Shown: positions 1 through 7,752, counted from the stretch's first letter. The stretch is DNA of 36,047 nucleotides from an uncultured Bacteroidales bacterium (GCA_946414805.1 CAMKPZ010000015.1:1-36047), one strand, 5' to 3'. Translations and numbers: made by a program. The notes: generated by a model from the letters alone, not told the origin.

Positions 1-70
1 CTTTAGCAGGTCGCTTTTAAACGTTTTCACCCTGAATATTGCAATCTCCGTGCCACCCCTTCCATCCCTG

Positions 71-130
71 CCAAAATGTCCACTTTCGTGCCAAATTGTC
101 CACTTTCGTGCCATTTTGTCCATCTTTGCC
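71..130 (+). repeat. 20-bp tandem repeat, about 2.5 copies
   Basis: Positions 71-90 and 91-110 differ by one base (core TGTCCACTTTCGTG). The copy at 111-130 is degenerate. It adjoins the hairpin repeat family and has no visible coding role. Confidence 0.8.
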
Positions 131-156
131 CCCTCCGTCCTCTTTGTCCCCTCCGT

Positions 157-413
157 CCTCCCATGCTCCCTCCTGTCCAGCCCTCGCGGCTGTTTCCGTG
201 AGCCCTGCTTCCCTCCCCCTCCCGTCCCTCGCCCCGCGTCCTCTCCGTCCTCCCATGCTCCCGCCGGTCCTGCTCTCGCGGCTAGTACCGCGAGCCCCCG
301 TATTCGCCCCCTCCCATGCTCCCGCCGGTCCTGCTCTCGCGGCTGTTTCCGTGAGCCTCCGTGTCCGCCCGCTTCTTCCCCGCCGGTCCAGCCCTCGCGG
401 CTGTTTCCGCGAG
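157..413 (+). repeat. Four-copy hairpin repeat family
   Basis: Four copies of CTCGCGG-N6-CCG(C/T)GAG lie at 183-202, 275-294, 336-355 and 394-413. Most are preceded by a shared block containing CCATGCTCCC and GGTCC. Copies 2 and 4 have perfect 7-bp arms. Copies 1 and 3 carry a C-to-T change that still pairs as G-U if the plus strand is transcribed but would be mismatched on the minus strand. Three loops are CTGTTT and one is CTAGTA. Function unknown: a structured RNA, a protein-binding repeat or a dispersed element remnant are all possible. Confidence 0.7.
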
Positions 414-522
414 CCCTGCTTCCCCTGCCTACCGGTCCTGTGTGCCCACTTGGCCGCTCTTCGAGCGCGATCCCCTGAATCCGCCTTCCTTCCCTGATTT
501 TTCCAAAAAACGCCCCTCCCCC

Positions 523-553
523 TTGCATATGTCAAAAAATTATTGTACCTTTG
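523..553 (+). promoter_or_regulatory. Bacteroidota sigma-A-type promoter for the DUF1016 gene
   Basis: TTG at 523-525 and TACCTTTG at 546-553 are separated by exactly 20 nt, matching the Bacteroidota -33/-7 consensus (TTG, TAnnTTTG). The upstream text TTGCATATGTCAAAAAA is shared with the other promoters in the window. Transcription would start near 560, about 105 nt before the ATG at 665, giving a leader that contains the palindrome at 577-645. Confidence 0.8.
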
Positions 554-576
554 CGCCCAAATTTGTAAAATAGGGA

Positions 577-645
577 ATTGTGTCACCGCTGGTGTCAAAA
601 TTGTCGCGAAGCTTGCGACCAAATTATCGTCCTCTGTGACACAAT
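577..645 (+). promoter_or_regulatory. Nested palindrome in the DUF1016 leader
   Basis: ATTGTGTCAC (577-586) and GTGACACAAT (636-645) are a perfect 10-bp inverted repeat. Between them sits a second near-palindrome, GTCGCGAAGCTTGCGAC (603-619). The inner part resembles palindromes inside the following coding region at 861-888 and 972-999. The stretch CTTGCGACCAAATTATC occurs identically at 612-628 and 986-1002. It could be an operator, an RNA leader structure or a repeat that spread into the gene. Confidence 0.7.
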
Positions 646-664
646 CAACCGACAAGTAAGAAAC

Positions 665-1729
665 ATGGCAGATATAGAGAAAATAACGCAAATAGGATTA
701 GTTCCGGTGGAACTCATCAATGACTTGCGGCAGATCATCGACTCTGCTCGTACAAACGTAGCTGCAACTGCCAATTATGAGTTAACTGCGATGTATTGGA
801 ATATCGGCAATCGTATCAATCGCGATGTGCTTAATAATGAACGCGCAGAGTATGGCAAGCAAATTGTGTCGCATGTTGCGACGCAATTACAACAAGAGTA
901 TGAGACCAAGAGTTTTGAACTTCGTAATATTCAGAGAATGATGCAATTTGCACGTCTTCTGCCCGACTTCCAAATTGTGTCGCAACTTGCGACCAAATTA
1001 TCATGGAGCCACTTTATTGAGGTGTTGCCATTAAAAGAACCACTCCAACGCGAGTTTTACTTAACGATGGCTGCTTCCGAAAGATGGGGACGCAATAAGC
1101 TACGCGAGAAGATAGACGGCATGTTGTATGAACGCACAGCGATTGCTACAAAACCGGAGGAACTGATCAAGCAGGAACTGGCAGATTTGCGCGATAACGA
1201 GACTCTGTCTCCGGATTTGGTGTTCAAGAGCCCTTATTTCTTGGAGTTTACAGGTCTCAAAGGCATGTACTCGGAGAAATCGCTGGAAGATAGCCTTGTG
1301 GCGCACTTGGAGCAGTTTATCATGGAGTTAGGTGTCGGCTTCTCCTTCGTGGAGCGTCAGAAACGAATGATTATCGACGGCGAGGATTACTATCTCGACC
1401 TGCTTTTCTATCACCGCAAACTCCATCGTTTGATTGCTATTGACCTCAAACTCGGCAGCTTCAAAGCGCAGTACAAAGGACAGATGGAGTTATACCTGCG
1501 ATGGTTGGAGAAATACGAAATGCAACCGGGCGAAGAAACGCCACTGGGATTGTTACTCTGTACGGAAGGAAGCGACGAGCAGATCAGTTTGCTGCAATTG
1601 GACAAATCCGGAATCCGTGTTGCGCAGTATCTTACCGAGTTACCCTCGAAGGAAGTCCTCCTGCGTCAATTGCAAAAATCCATTGAGGCAGCAAGGGAGA
1701 ATATGCCTATAGAGAATGAAAAACAATAA
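665..1729 (+). CDS. DUF1016 / YhcG-type PD-(D/E)XK nuclease domain protein
   Basis: A 354-residue protein with the usual two-part layout of this family. The N-terminal helical DUF1016 half carries 'YWNIGNRI', the 'RNIQRMMQFA' helix and 'LSWSHF'. The C-terminal nuclease half has 'YYLDLLFYH' near residue 240 and 'AIDLKLGSFKAQYKGQM' near residue 258, giving the D and (E/D)xK catalytic pattern. Family members occur beside restriction-modification and defence genes and are thought to act on DNA; the exact role is not settled. I chose the ATG at 665 over the TTG at 578, because the earlier start would read through the leader palindrome and adds a Cys-rich stretch unlike the family. A good promoter lies at 523-553. 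The segments 'KQIVSHVATQ' and 'QIVSQLATKL' are encoded by related palindromic DNA. Confidence 0.85.
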   Translation: MADIEKITQIGLVPVELINDLRQIIDSARTNVAATANYELTAMYWNIGNRINRDVLNNERAEYGKQIVSHVATQLQQEYETKSFELRNIQRMMQFARLLPDFQIVSQLATKLSWSHFIEVLPLKEPLQREFYLTMAASERWGRNKLREKIDGMLYERTAIATKPEELIKQELADLRDNETLSPDLVFKSPYFLEFTGLKGMYSEKSLEDSLVAHLEQFIMELGVGFSFVERQKRMIIDGEDYYLDLLFYHRKLHRLIAIDLKLGSFKAQYKGQMELYLRWLEKYEMQPGEETPLGLLLCTEGSDEQISLLQLDKSGIRVAQYLTELPSKEVLLRQLQKSIEAARENMPIENEKQ

Positions 1730-1849
1730 TCAAAATCACGGGATATATACAAAGTATATATAAGGGTAAGGCAGGATACGTGATTACCTCGTTCCGCATA
1801 GGGAACAAACCAGGAGTAGGAACCAGACTAAAAAACTAATGAAAGCTTA
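1730..1849 (+). promoter_or_regulatory. Hairpin-rich leader upstream of the dam-type operon
   Basis: This 120-bp gap contains TATATAC-AAA-GTATATA (1744-1760), a 7-bp inverted repeat with a 3-nt loop, enclosed by AATCACG (1734-1740) and CGTGATT (1779-1785). GTTCC-N6-GGAAC follows at 1791-1806. No good TTG/TAnnTTTG promoter is visible. The dyads are candidate operator or terminator/antiterminator structures separating the DUF1016 gene from the methyltransferase operon. Confidence 0.45.
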
Positions 1850-2773
1850 ATGAGTGCAAAACCTTTTGTGAAATGGGCTGGAGGCAAGGCTAATTTGTTG
1901 AAGAAGATTGATGCTAACCTACCACCATTTTTTGCGGACGAGCATAACATAACATATATAGAACCATTTGTGGGCGGAGGAGCTGTACTGTTCTTCCTGC
2001 TGTCGAAATATAGAGAGCAATTGGGCCGAATTATTATTAATGACATTAACAGAGATCTTATATCTTGCTACAAAATTATCCAAAGGAACCCAAAATCTCT
2101 AATAACGATGTTAGAGAACTTACAAAAGGAATATTATAATTGCAATAACAAAGAGGAAAGAGGCGAAATTTATTATAGAATTAGGGATGAGTACAATCAA
2201 CATAGAGCAAGAGGAGTAAGGAGAGCTGCATTATTTATATTCCTTAATCATACATGTTATAATGGCTTATACAGGGAGAATAGTAATGGAGAATTTAATG
2301 TCCCATGTGCGTACTACAAAAGGCCTATGATTGCAGATGCTCATAATTTAGAGGAAGTTCATAATGCATTAGCAGGAGTGGAGATATTGTGCGGAGACTA
2401 TCGAATAATTAGAGATTACTTAGTTGGGCATCATACATTCATATATATGGACCCTCCTTATAGACCATTAAAGGAGCATTCTAAAAACTTTAGCAAATAC
2501 TACCGAATGGACTTTGGAGATCATGAACAAGAAGAATTACACGAGTTTTGTAGGCGTATAACAGGAAGACGATGCTATTTGATGCAAAGTAATTCGGATA
2601 GTAGAAACGATGACAATAGTTCGTATTTTAAGCAAATCTATAACGGTTTTCGAATTGAAGATATTGTCGCAACGCGAACCATTAATCCGACACAAAATGT
2701 AGTCAAGAAACAATCCGAAGTTCTGATGATGAACTACGAAGATGACGGACAAATAATAAGACCTCTCTTTTAA
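1850..2773 (+). CDS. Dam-type (D12 class) DNA adenine-N6 methyltransferase
   Basis: A 307-residue protein that transfers a methyl group from S-adenosylmethionine to adenine in DNA. The FVKWAGGK motif (residues 6-13) and EPFVGGGAVLFFLL (from about residue 38) form the AdoMet-binding part. The catalytic DPPY tetrapeptide is near residues 201-204 (YMDPPYRPL). Length and motif order fit the D12/alpha class that includes Dam and DpnM. It is the first gene of a tight forward cluster: the next start is 24 bp downstream. With nuclease-like and helicase neighbours it probably marks self DNA for a restriction system rather than serving mismatch repair. The recognition sequence cannot be read from the sequence. 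The DNA is AT-rich compared with the core genes, suggesting transfer. Confidence 0.92.
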   Translation: MSAKPFVKWAGGKANLLKKIDANLPPFFADEHNITYIEPFVGGGAVLFFLLSKYREQLGRIIINDINRDLISCYKIIQRNPKSLITMLENLQKEYYNCNNKEERGEIYYRIRDEYNQHRARGVRRAALFIFLNHTCYNGLYRENSNGEFNVPCAYYKRPMIADAHNLEEVHNALAGVEILCGDYRIIRDYLVGHHTFIYMDPPYRPLKEHSKNFSKYYRMDFGDHEQEELHEFCRRITGRRCYLMQSNSDSRNDDNSSYFKQIYNGFRIEDIVATRTINPTQNVVKKQSEVLMMNYEDDGQIIRPLF

Positions 2774-2797
2774 ACACGAAATAAACACCACATCAAT

Positions 2798-5095
2798 ATG
2801 AAACTGACAGAATTACAAGTTGAAAAAATTAGAGAGCATATGCTTCATGAGGATGATGCTCTGGCTCGTAAGTATAAAGCAAGACGAACCAAATCCGATT
2901 CGCAAAAGGTGCTTCATGCAGAAGTGGAAAGATTTGTAAATCAAGGATGGATAAGGGGAACTGTTATGAAAACGAAAACTCAGATAACCCGTCCTAAAGA
3001 ATTTTCTCGTCAATTTGAAGATGATATCTGGTGCATGTTTTACGAACTTGGGTTCCGTATTCTTAATTCTGACGATAAATTAGTCATTCCGTGGGGAGAG
3101 AATCCCGAAGAGAAAAAGCAAATTGATATTGTAGCTGTTGGTGAAGAAGCTATTTTTGTGGTAGAGTGTAAAGCTGCTGAAAGACCTAAAAGCCGGAGTT
3201 TTCAGGCGATATTAAATGAAATGTCTCTCTATAAAAATGGGGTTGCTGAGTCGTTGAAGCAAATATATGGCTCAAATAAACGAGTAAAGTATATTTTAGC
3301 AACGCGTAACTATCAGATTATAGATGAGAGTGAGGATGATAACCGTATGGCTCATAATGATATATATCATTTAGATGATAACGCATATAAGTATATTTGC
3401 GATCTTATCAAATCTTATAAGACAGCCGTAATGTATCAGTTTTATAGTTTGATGTTTAAGGATGAGTTAATAAGTGGAAAACCGATAGTTATACCTGCAT
3501 TACGAGGAGAAATGGGGGAAAAGAAATATTACCTGTTCTCAATAGAGCCGAGTACTTTACTAAAAATAGGATTTGTTTTGCATAGGACAAAAGTAAATGC
3601 TTCTTTGGCTCCAACCTACCAACGATTATTGGTCCCTAAACGATTGAAAGGCATTGCAAAATTCATTGATGGAGGGGGATATTTTCCAAATTCTATTATC
3701 TTGAACTTTGCAGACATTAGTGATAATGTTAAAGTTACTTTTGATCCCATACATAAAGAAGAAGGCTCAAATGCAGAATTCGGTCTACTCAATATACCTA
3801 ATGCATATGGTATAGCCTATATAATTGATGGTCAGCATCGTGTATATGGTTACGCAACTTCAAGCCAAAAGAAGAAACATACGATCCCTGTTGTCGCTTT
3901 CCAAGATATGTCAAATGATGAGCAGTTAAGAATATTTATGGAAATCAATGAGAATCAAAAGGCTGTAAGTAAAGATCTTCGGATTGATTTGGAACAGGAT
4001 CTTCTATGGACATCAGAACGACTTGACTCACGTATGAGAGCGTTACGTTCATCCATCATAAAAGAACTGTGCGGGAAATCAGGTACTGTACTTCACAATA
4101 AAATAACTATAGGAGAAGATAAAGGAGAATTAGGTTCTACTGCTTTTGAAAATGGTTTGTTGCAATGTGGACTTATTCCAAAAGCAAAAGGAACTAAATG
4201 GAGTGATGACCTAGATGGTTATCTCTATGATAAGAAAGAAACAAATATTGAGAAAGCCATGACTGAGGCTAGCAAACGTATAGCGGATTTTATCATAGAC
4301 TGTTATAGTATGCTTTCTGAAGGCTTGAATCCAGAAACTGCTCCAATCTTTTTACTCTCAAACCGTGCTACTTACGCTGTAATCATGATCATCGGTTCTT
4401 TGCATAAGTATCTTGTCGCTAAAGGACTTCTTAATATTTCTTCAACTGGACGAGAACGCCGGGAATTAATAAGACCATATATGCAAGTTCTATCAGAAGG
4501 ACTAAATAATCTTCCGGAAGAAGAAAGCGTGTCTCTTAGGAATATACAAGGTCAAGGTGCCGAAAAGAAATGGCTAATGGCATATGAGAATATAGTAAAT
4601 AAATATGATTCAGAATATGAACCAGATGGACTTATGGAATGGAGAGAAACACAGGATCAATCTCTTCAAAAAAGAGGTAAGGAAATAAAAGACGATATTT
4701 TCAAACAATTACGTATCTTGTTATTTGAAAGATTAGAGAAGGTCTATGAACATAGATGGTTAAGTGGGCAAATACTGATACTAAAGAATGAAGTAGAAAG
4801 CCGTATAATAAAAGCGAATAGTGACGCTGAGGACTTTGATTTATCGGAATACGATTGGAGAGACTATTTGGAATTGTCAGAATACAAAGATGTTATCAAT
4901 AAAAACTTTAGTGCTCCAGAATTTGAAGAAGTTTTTGCCATCAATATAGGTGGATCATTTAAAACAAAAGGAGATAAATTAGCATGGCTTAATAAGTTAA
5001 GAGAGTCCAAGAACAAAAAATCAGCACTAACAAAGTCTGATATTAATTGTTTAGAGTTAATTAACCGTCATTTGCAGCAATTTATTGCAGATTAA
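2798..5095 (+). CDS. PD-(D/E)XK nuclease-like / DGQHR domain fusion protein
   Basis: A 765-residue protein with two recognisable parts. Residues about 72-170 look like a restriction-type PD-(D/E)XK fold: a helix with 'FEDDIWCMFYELGFRI', then D110 in 'QIDIVAVGEE' and E123-C-K125 in 'IFVVECKAA'. Residues about 270-400 are a DGQHR domain: 'YQRLLVPKRLKGIAKFI', 'IIDGQHRVYGY' (DGQHR at 344-348), then 'FMEINENQKAVSKDLRIDL'. The DGQHR family includes DndB of DNA phosphorothioation systems and DpdB of 7-deazaguanine systems, with a ParB/Srx-like fold. The remaining 350 residues are mostly helical and unassigned. Its stop lies 1 nt before the helicase ATG, so the two are almost certainly co-translated. 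Inference: a sensor or nuclease subunit working with the adjacent helicase and the Dam methyltransferase. Confidence 0.85.
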   Translation: MKLTELQVEKIREHMLHEDDALARKYKARRTKSDSQKVLHAEVERFVNQGWIRGTVMKTKTQITRPKEFSRQFEDDIWCMFYELGFRILNSDDKLVIPWGENPEEKKQIDIVAVGEEAIFVVECKAAERPKSRSFQAILNEMSLYKNGVAESLKQIYGSNKRVKYILATRNYQIIDESEDDNRMAHNDIYHLDDNAYKYICDLIKSYKTAVMYQFYSLMFKDELISGKPIVIPALRGEMGEKKYYLFSIEPSTLLKIGFVLHRTKVNASLAPTYQRLLVPKRLKGIAKFIDGGGYFPNSIILNFADISDNVKVTFDPIHKEEGSNAEFGLLNIPNAYGIAYIIDGQHRVYGYATSSQKKKHTIPVVAFQDMSNDEQLRIFMEINENQKAVSKDLRIDLEQDLLWTSERLDSRMRALRSSIIKELCGKSGTVLHNKITIGEDKGELGSTAFENGLLQCGLIPKAKGTKWSDDLDGYLYDKKETNIEKAMTEASKRIADFIIDCYSMLSEGLNPETAPIFLLSNRATYAVIMIIGSLHKYLVAKGLLNISSTGRERRELIRPYMQVLSEGLNNLPEEESVSLRNIQGQGAEKKWLMAYENIVNKYDSEYEPDGLMEWRETQDQSLQKRGKEIKDDIFKQLRILLFERLEKVYEHRWLSGQILILKNEVESRIIKANSDAEDFDLSEYDWRDYLELSEYKDVINKNFSAPEFEEVFAINIGGSFKTKGDKLAWLNKLRESKNKKSALTKSDINCLELINRHLQQFIAD

Positions 5096-5096
5096 A

Positions 5097-6509
5097 ATGT
5101 TTGCTGATATATGTAGAAAAGACCGAACGCTCCGTCCTTATCAACAAGATGCAAAAGAACAAATCTTTGCCGCTTGGGACTCGTGTGATAGTGTGATGTT
5201 CCAAATGCCTACTGGTACTGGAAAAACACGCTTGTTCACTTCGATTATTGGTGATATTTCTACATGGGGCGTATTACAATCTCTAAATACAAAGATACTG
5301 ATTGTTGCGCATAGAGTAGAGTTGATTGAGCAGATAAGCGAAAGTCTCGATAAGTATAAAATATCTCACGGAATCATCGCAGGAGGGAAAGACAGAGATC
5401 TAACAAAATCAATCCAAGTAGCGTCTATTCAGACTATAACGCACCATGCCAACAGAGATGTTATTCAAGATCTGAATATCAACTTCGTTATTATAGATGA
5501 AGCGCACCATTCCATGGCCAATTCCTATCGCAAACTATGGAGTATGTATCCGGACGCTAAACACCTCGGTGTAACGGCAACTCCTTGGCGCATGAACCAT
5601 AGCGGCTTTAGAGAACTATATGACAAACTAATCGTCTCAAAGCCAATCGAGGAATTTATTCAAGAAGGGTGGCTTGCTCCATATGAATACTATTCAATCG
5701 CTCCAAATGATGCCATTAAAACAGAGATTGATTCTATTGATGAATTTGACATGGAGGGCGATTATAAAGTATCTGCTCTTGAAAAAGTAGTAGATACGGT
5801 TAAGATTCGCGCACACCTCTTAAAGAGTTACCAACACTATGCGATTGGTAAAAAAGGTATTATCTATTCCATTAGTCGCGCACATAGCGATCATATATGC
5901 TCTGAGTTTAGCAAAGCCGGAGTAAATATCGTGCGGATTGATAGCGAGACCCCTCGTGATACAAGACGTCTATATGTGAAGCGTTTTAAAGAAGGCAGTA
6001 TAGACGTGATAGTGAACGTAGATATATTCTCAGAAGGATTCGATTGCCCAGATATAGAGTTCATCCAACTGGCTCGTCCTACCAAATCACTTGTCAAATA
6101 CCTACAACAAGTAGGCCGTGGACTTCGTCCAACAGCAGGAAAAACAAGGTGCGTCATCCTCGATAACGTAGGTTTGCATATTGAGTTTGGTTTACCGGAC
6201 GCCATACGAGATTGGGAAACTGATTTTGAAGGAGATGAAAATTTTGCAAAGGCGAAATCTTCTTCAAAATCTGGCTCTTCAGAAGCTACTCATAATGTCA
6301 ATTATGAAGAGGGGGAAGAAGATATGTGTCTTATCAAAGGTGGTGAAGAAACAGATATTTGGTCTCCAAGTGATGATGAATTATTGATGCAACTTTATAA
6401 TGATAAGCAATGTTCGATTGAAATATTAGCATCTGTATTTAAGAAATCCCAAGAGAATATATCCGATAGGATTACTTTGCTCATGCAAAACAACAATAAT
6501 ATTAACTAA
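5097..6509 (+). CDS. DEAD/DEAH-box superfamily 2 helicase
   Basis: A 470-residue SF2 helicase of the restriction-subunit type. Q-motif-like 'LRPYQQDAKE' is followed by Walker A 'MPTGTGKT' near residues 37-44, 'VIIDEAHHS' (motif II), 'GVTATPWR' (motif III), 'GIIYSISRAHSD', 'NVDIFSEGFDCPDIEFIQLARPT' in part (motif V) and 'QQVGRGLRPT' (motif VI). These are the ATP-binding, hydrolysis and coupling elements. It has no visible nuclease domain; after the helicase core there is a charged tail of about 100 residues ending in a small helical segment. I start it at the ATG at 5097, right after the preceding stop, rather than the in-frame TTG at 5085. In context it is the likely translocase of the restriction-like operon, with nuclease activity supplied by the neighbours. 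Confidence 0.92.
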   Translation: MFADICRKDRTLRPYQQDAKEQIFAAWDSCDSVMFQMPTGTGKTRLFTSIIGDISTWGVLQSLNTKILIVAHRVELIEQISESLDKYKISHGIIAGGKDRDLTKSIQVASIQTITHHANRDVIQDLNINFVIIDEAHHSMANSYRKLWSMYPDAKHLGVTATPWRMNHSGFRELYDKLIVSKPIEEFIQEGWLAPYEYYSIAPNDAIKTEIDSIDEFDMEGDYKVSALEKVVDTVKIRAHLLKSYQHYAIGKKGIIYSISRAHSDHICSEFSKAGVNIVRIDSETPRDTRRLYVKRFKEGSIDVIVNVDIFSEGFDCPDIEFIQLARPTKSLVKYLQQVGRGLRPTAGKTRCVILDNVGLHIEFGLPDAIRDWETDFEGDENFAKAKSSSKSGSSEATHNVNYEEGEEDMCLIKGGEETDIWSPSDDELLMQLYNDKQCSIEILASVFKKSQENISDRITLLMQNNNNIN

Positions 6510-6524
6510 CATGAAGTATCATAT

Positions 6525-7238
6525 ATGACTAAAGTTGAAGCAATAGAGCGTGTACTTCTTGACAATGGAGGTGCGGGAAGTCTAAGTTATATTTATGATA
6601 ATATAGAACGCTATTATCCCGGAGCAAAAAATCCGAGGGAATGGGAAGCGGGAATTCGTGGAGTTTTATACAGGGAACTAAGTAAACGCTTTAAACGTGT
6701 TGGCTTAAGTCTTTATGCTGTTATAAATTACAAGGAAGAAAAAATGCCGACGAATAATAAAGTTCGTATGCATTCTTTTATGGAAGGACTGTGCCTTGAA
6801 TTAGGTAATCTTAAAAACTGCTTAACCTATACAGCCGACCCGTCCGCAGTGTATCGTGATAATGTAAAACTGCGAGATATTGCTACTATGTCAGATATTC
6901 CTTCTTTTACATATCCGAAAATATTGCAAGAAGTTAAACATATAGATGTATTGTGGTTTAATCAAAAAGGGTTTCAGTTTCCATTGTATGCCATTGAAGT
7001 CGTAGATAGTCTAAGCACATTAAGTAATGCTTTTAATCGTTGCCTACAACTACAAAACTTTCATACAAAATTTATTATTGTGGCACCAGAAAAACATAGA
7101 GGTAAATATGAGCAAACATTACAACTAGAGATATACTCACAAATGAAAGAGTATTTCACATTCTTAAATTACGAAAAACTGCAACAGATATACCAAAGTA
7201 CAATACAATTGCATAAACTAGAAGCAAATATATTTTAG
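6525..7238 (+). CDS. Winged-helix protein with possible divergent nuclease domain
   Basis: A 237-residue last gene of the operon, 15 bp after the helicase stop. Residues 1-67 look like a HARE-type winged helix ('MTKVEAIERVLLDNGG', 'WEAGIRGVLYRELSKR', then a beta wing 'GLSLYAVI'). After a linker, residues about 82-225 contain 'HIDVLWFNQ' (D141) and 'PLYAIEVVDSLST' (E158), then 'QLQNFHTKFIIVAP' and 'HRGKYEQTL'. The D then E-x-V layout with a following helix resembles divergent PD-(D/E)XK proteins in which the usual lysine is missing. I infer a DNA-recognition or degenerate endonuclease subunit. I do not recognise a named family, and the nuclease call rests on pattern only. Confidence 0.55.
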   Translation: MTKVEAIERVLLDNGGAGSLSYIYDNIERYYPGAKNPREWEAGIRGVLYRELSKRFKRVGLSLYAVINYKEEKMPTNNKVRMHSFMEGLCLELGNLKNCLTYTADPSAVYRDNVKLRDIATMSDIPSFTYPKILQEVKHIDVLWFNQKGFQFPLYAIEVVDSLSTLSNAFNRCLQLQNFHTKFIIVAPEKHRGKYEQTLQLEIYSQMKEYFTFLNYEKLQQIYQSTIQLHKLEANIF

Positions 7239-7358
7239 TATTATTAAAGGACTATACAGCATAACAAAACAATTGATTAAACTACAACAGCCCAAGCCCC
7301 CAAACCACCAAACCGGATTTCCTAACCTGGAGCGAGTTAATGGATAAAAAGGAATAAT
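7239..7358. other. Non-coding gap, possible degenerate remnant
   Basis: AT-rich after the operon stop, then a proline-codon-like C/A-rich stretch (about 7285-7320). No frame gives a recognisable protein and no promoter is seen. Confidence 0.4.
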
Positions 7359-7632
7359 ATGGAAACACAAGATATTAGTCAAAATCTCGGTAACGGAGAC
7401 ATCCTCATTTATCAGAGTGAGGACGAAAATTAGACGAAAATTCAGTTATTCGGAATTTCCGAACGACTCAACTTGTCGGAAACTCCGACAGGTTCAAAAT
7501 TAAAAACTGAGTGGTTATTCGGGATTTCCGAACAACCACTCAACATGGCAGAACAACACCCTGTCACCGGTAGAAGAAGCCTACTTGGAAACTATCAAAT
7601 CTATCGAGCAGCAGACTAAGAAGTTTAAATAA
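7359..7632 (+). pseudogene. Remnants: RhuM-like N-terminus and an unassigned C-terminus
   Basis: ATG at 7359 opens a 24-codon frame stopped by TAG at 7431. Its text 'QNLGNGDILIYQSEDEN' matches the usual start of RhuM-family proteins, and the same frame continues after the stop with 'TKIQ' as if a few bases of 'GQTKI' were lost. From 7443 the DNA becomes palindromic (TTCGGAATTTCCGAA, TCGGAAACTCCGA, then ATTCGGGATTTCCGAA), with a partial direct repeat between 7445-7471 and about 7514-7543. A different frame, 7552-7632, encodes 'SPVEEAYLETIKSIEQQTKK', which looks like a real C-terminus of an unidentified protein. I read the stretch as a collapsed gene or genes. The family call is from memory of the motif. 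Confidence 0.5.
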
Positions 7633-7635
7633 CTT

Positions 7636-7752
7636 GTGCCCGATGTCCTGACACCCGCACAGCGCCACCGCTGCATGTCGCATATACATAGCAAGGCAAC
7701 CAAGCCGGAGACTAAAACGCCCCAAAATGAAAAAAAGTTGCATTTGAGGTGA
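7636..7752 (+). pseudogene. Truncated vsr (very-short-patch repair endonuclease)
   Basis: From GTG 7636 the frame reads 'PDVLTPAQRHRCMSHIHSK' and then 'ATKPET'. This is the canonical Vsr N-terminus (family pattern D-x-x-T/S-x-x-Q-R-x-x-x-M-x-x-I-x-x-K-x-T-K-P-E). Homology ends near 7713 and a stop follows at 7750-7752. The catalytic domain, normally another 100 residues or so, is absent. The break abuts the 80-bp repeat that starts at 7747. Vsr normally accompanies a cytosine-5 methyltransferase, which is not in the window, so this is evidence of a lost restriction-modification cassette. Confidence 0.75.

Larger units (their letters stand above)
1..522. other. Pyrimidine-rich intergenic stretch, no supported gene
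   Basis: The plus strand is dominated by C and T and is built from short imperfect repeats. Open frames run through it on both strands, but their translations are Pro/Ser/Ala-rich or Arg/Gly-rich low complexity with no domain, as expected from a biased composition. I treat it as non-coding DNA holding the 20-bp tandem repeats and hairpin family listed separately, ending at the promoter of the DUF1016 gene. Confidence 0.6.

Noticed and set aside
157..413. CRISPR array
   Set aside because: The repeats are imperfect, spacing is uneven (92, 61 and 58 bp), the intervening DNA is also repetitive, and no cas gene is near.
39..573. Overlapping plus-strand open frames of 70-152 residues
   Set aside because: Pro/Ser/Ala repeats produced by the C/T-rich DNA; none has a start signal or family resemblance.
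17..691. Minus-strand 224-residue open frame
   Set aside because: Arg/Gly-rich low-complexity translation of the pyrimidine-rich repeat region; no domain, and it crosses the promoter and leader of the DUF1016 gene.
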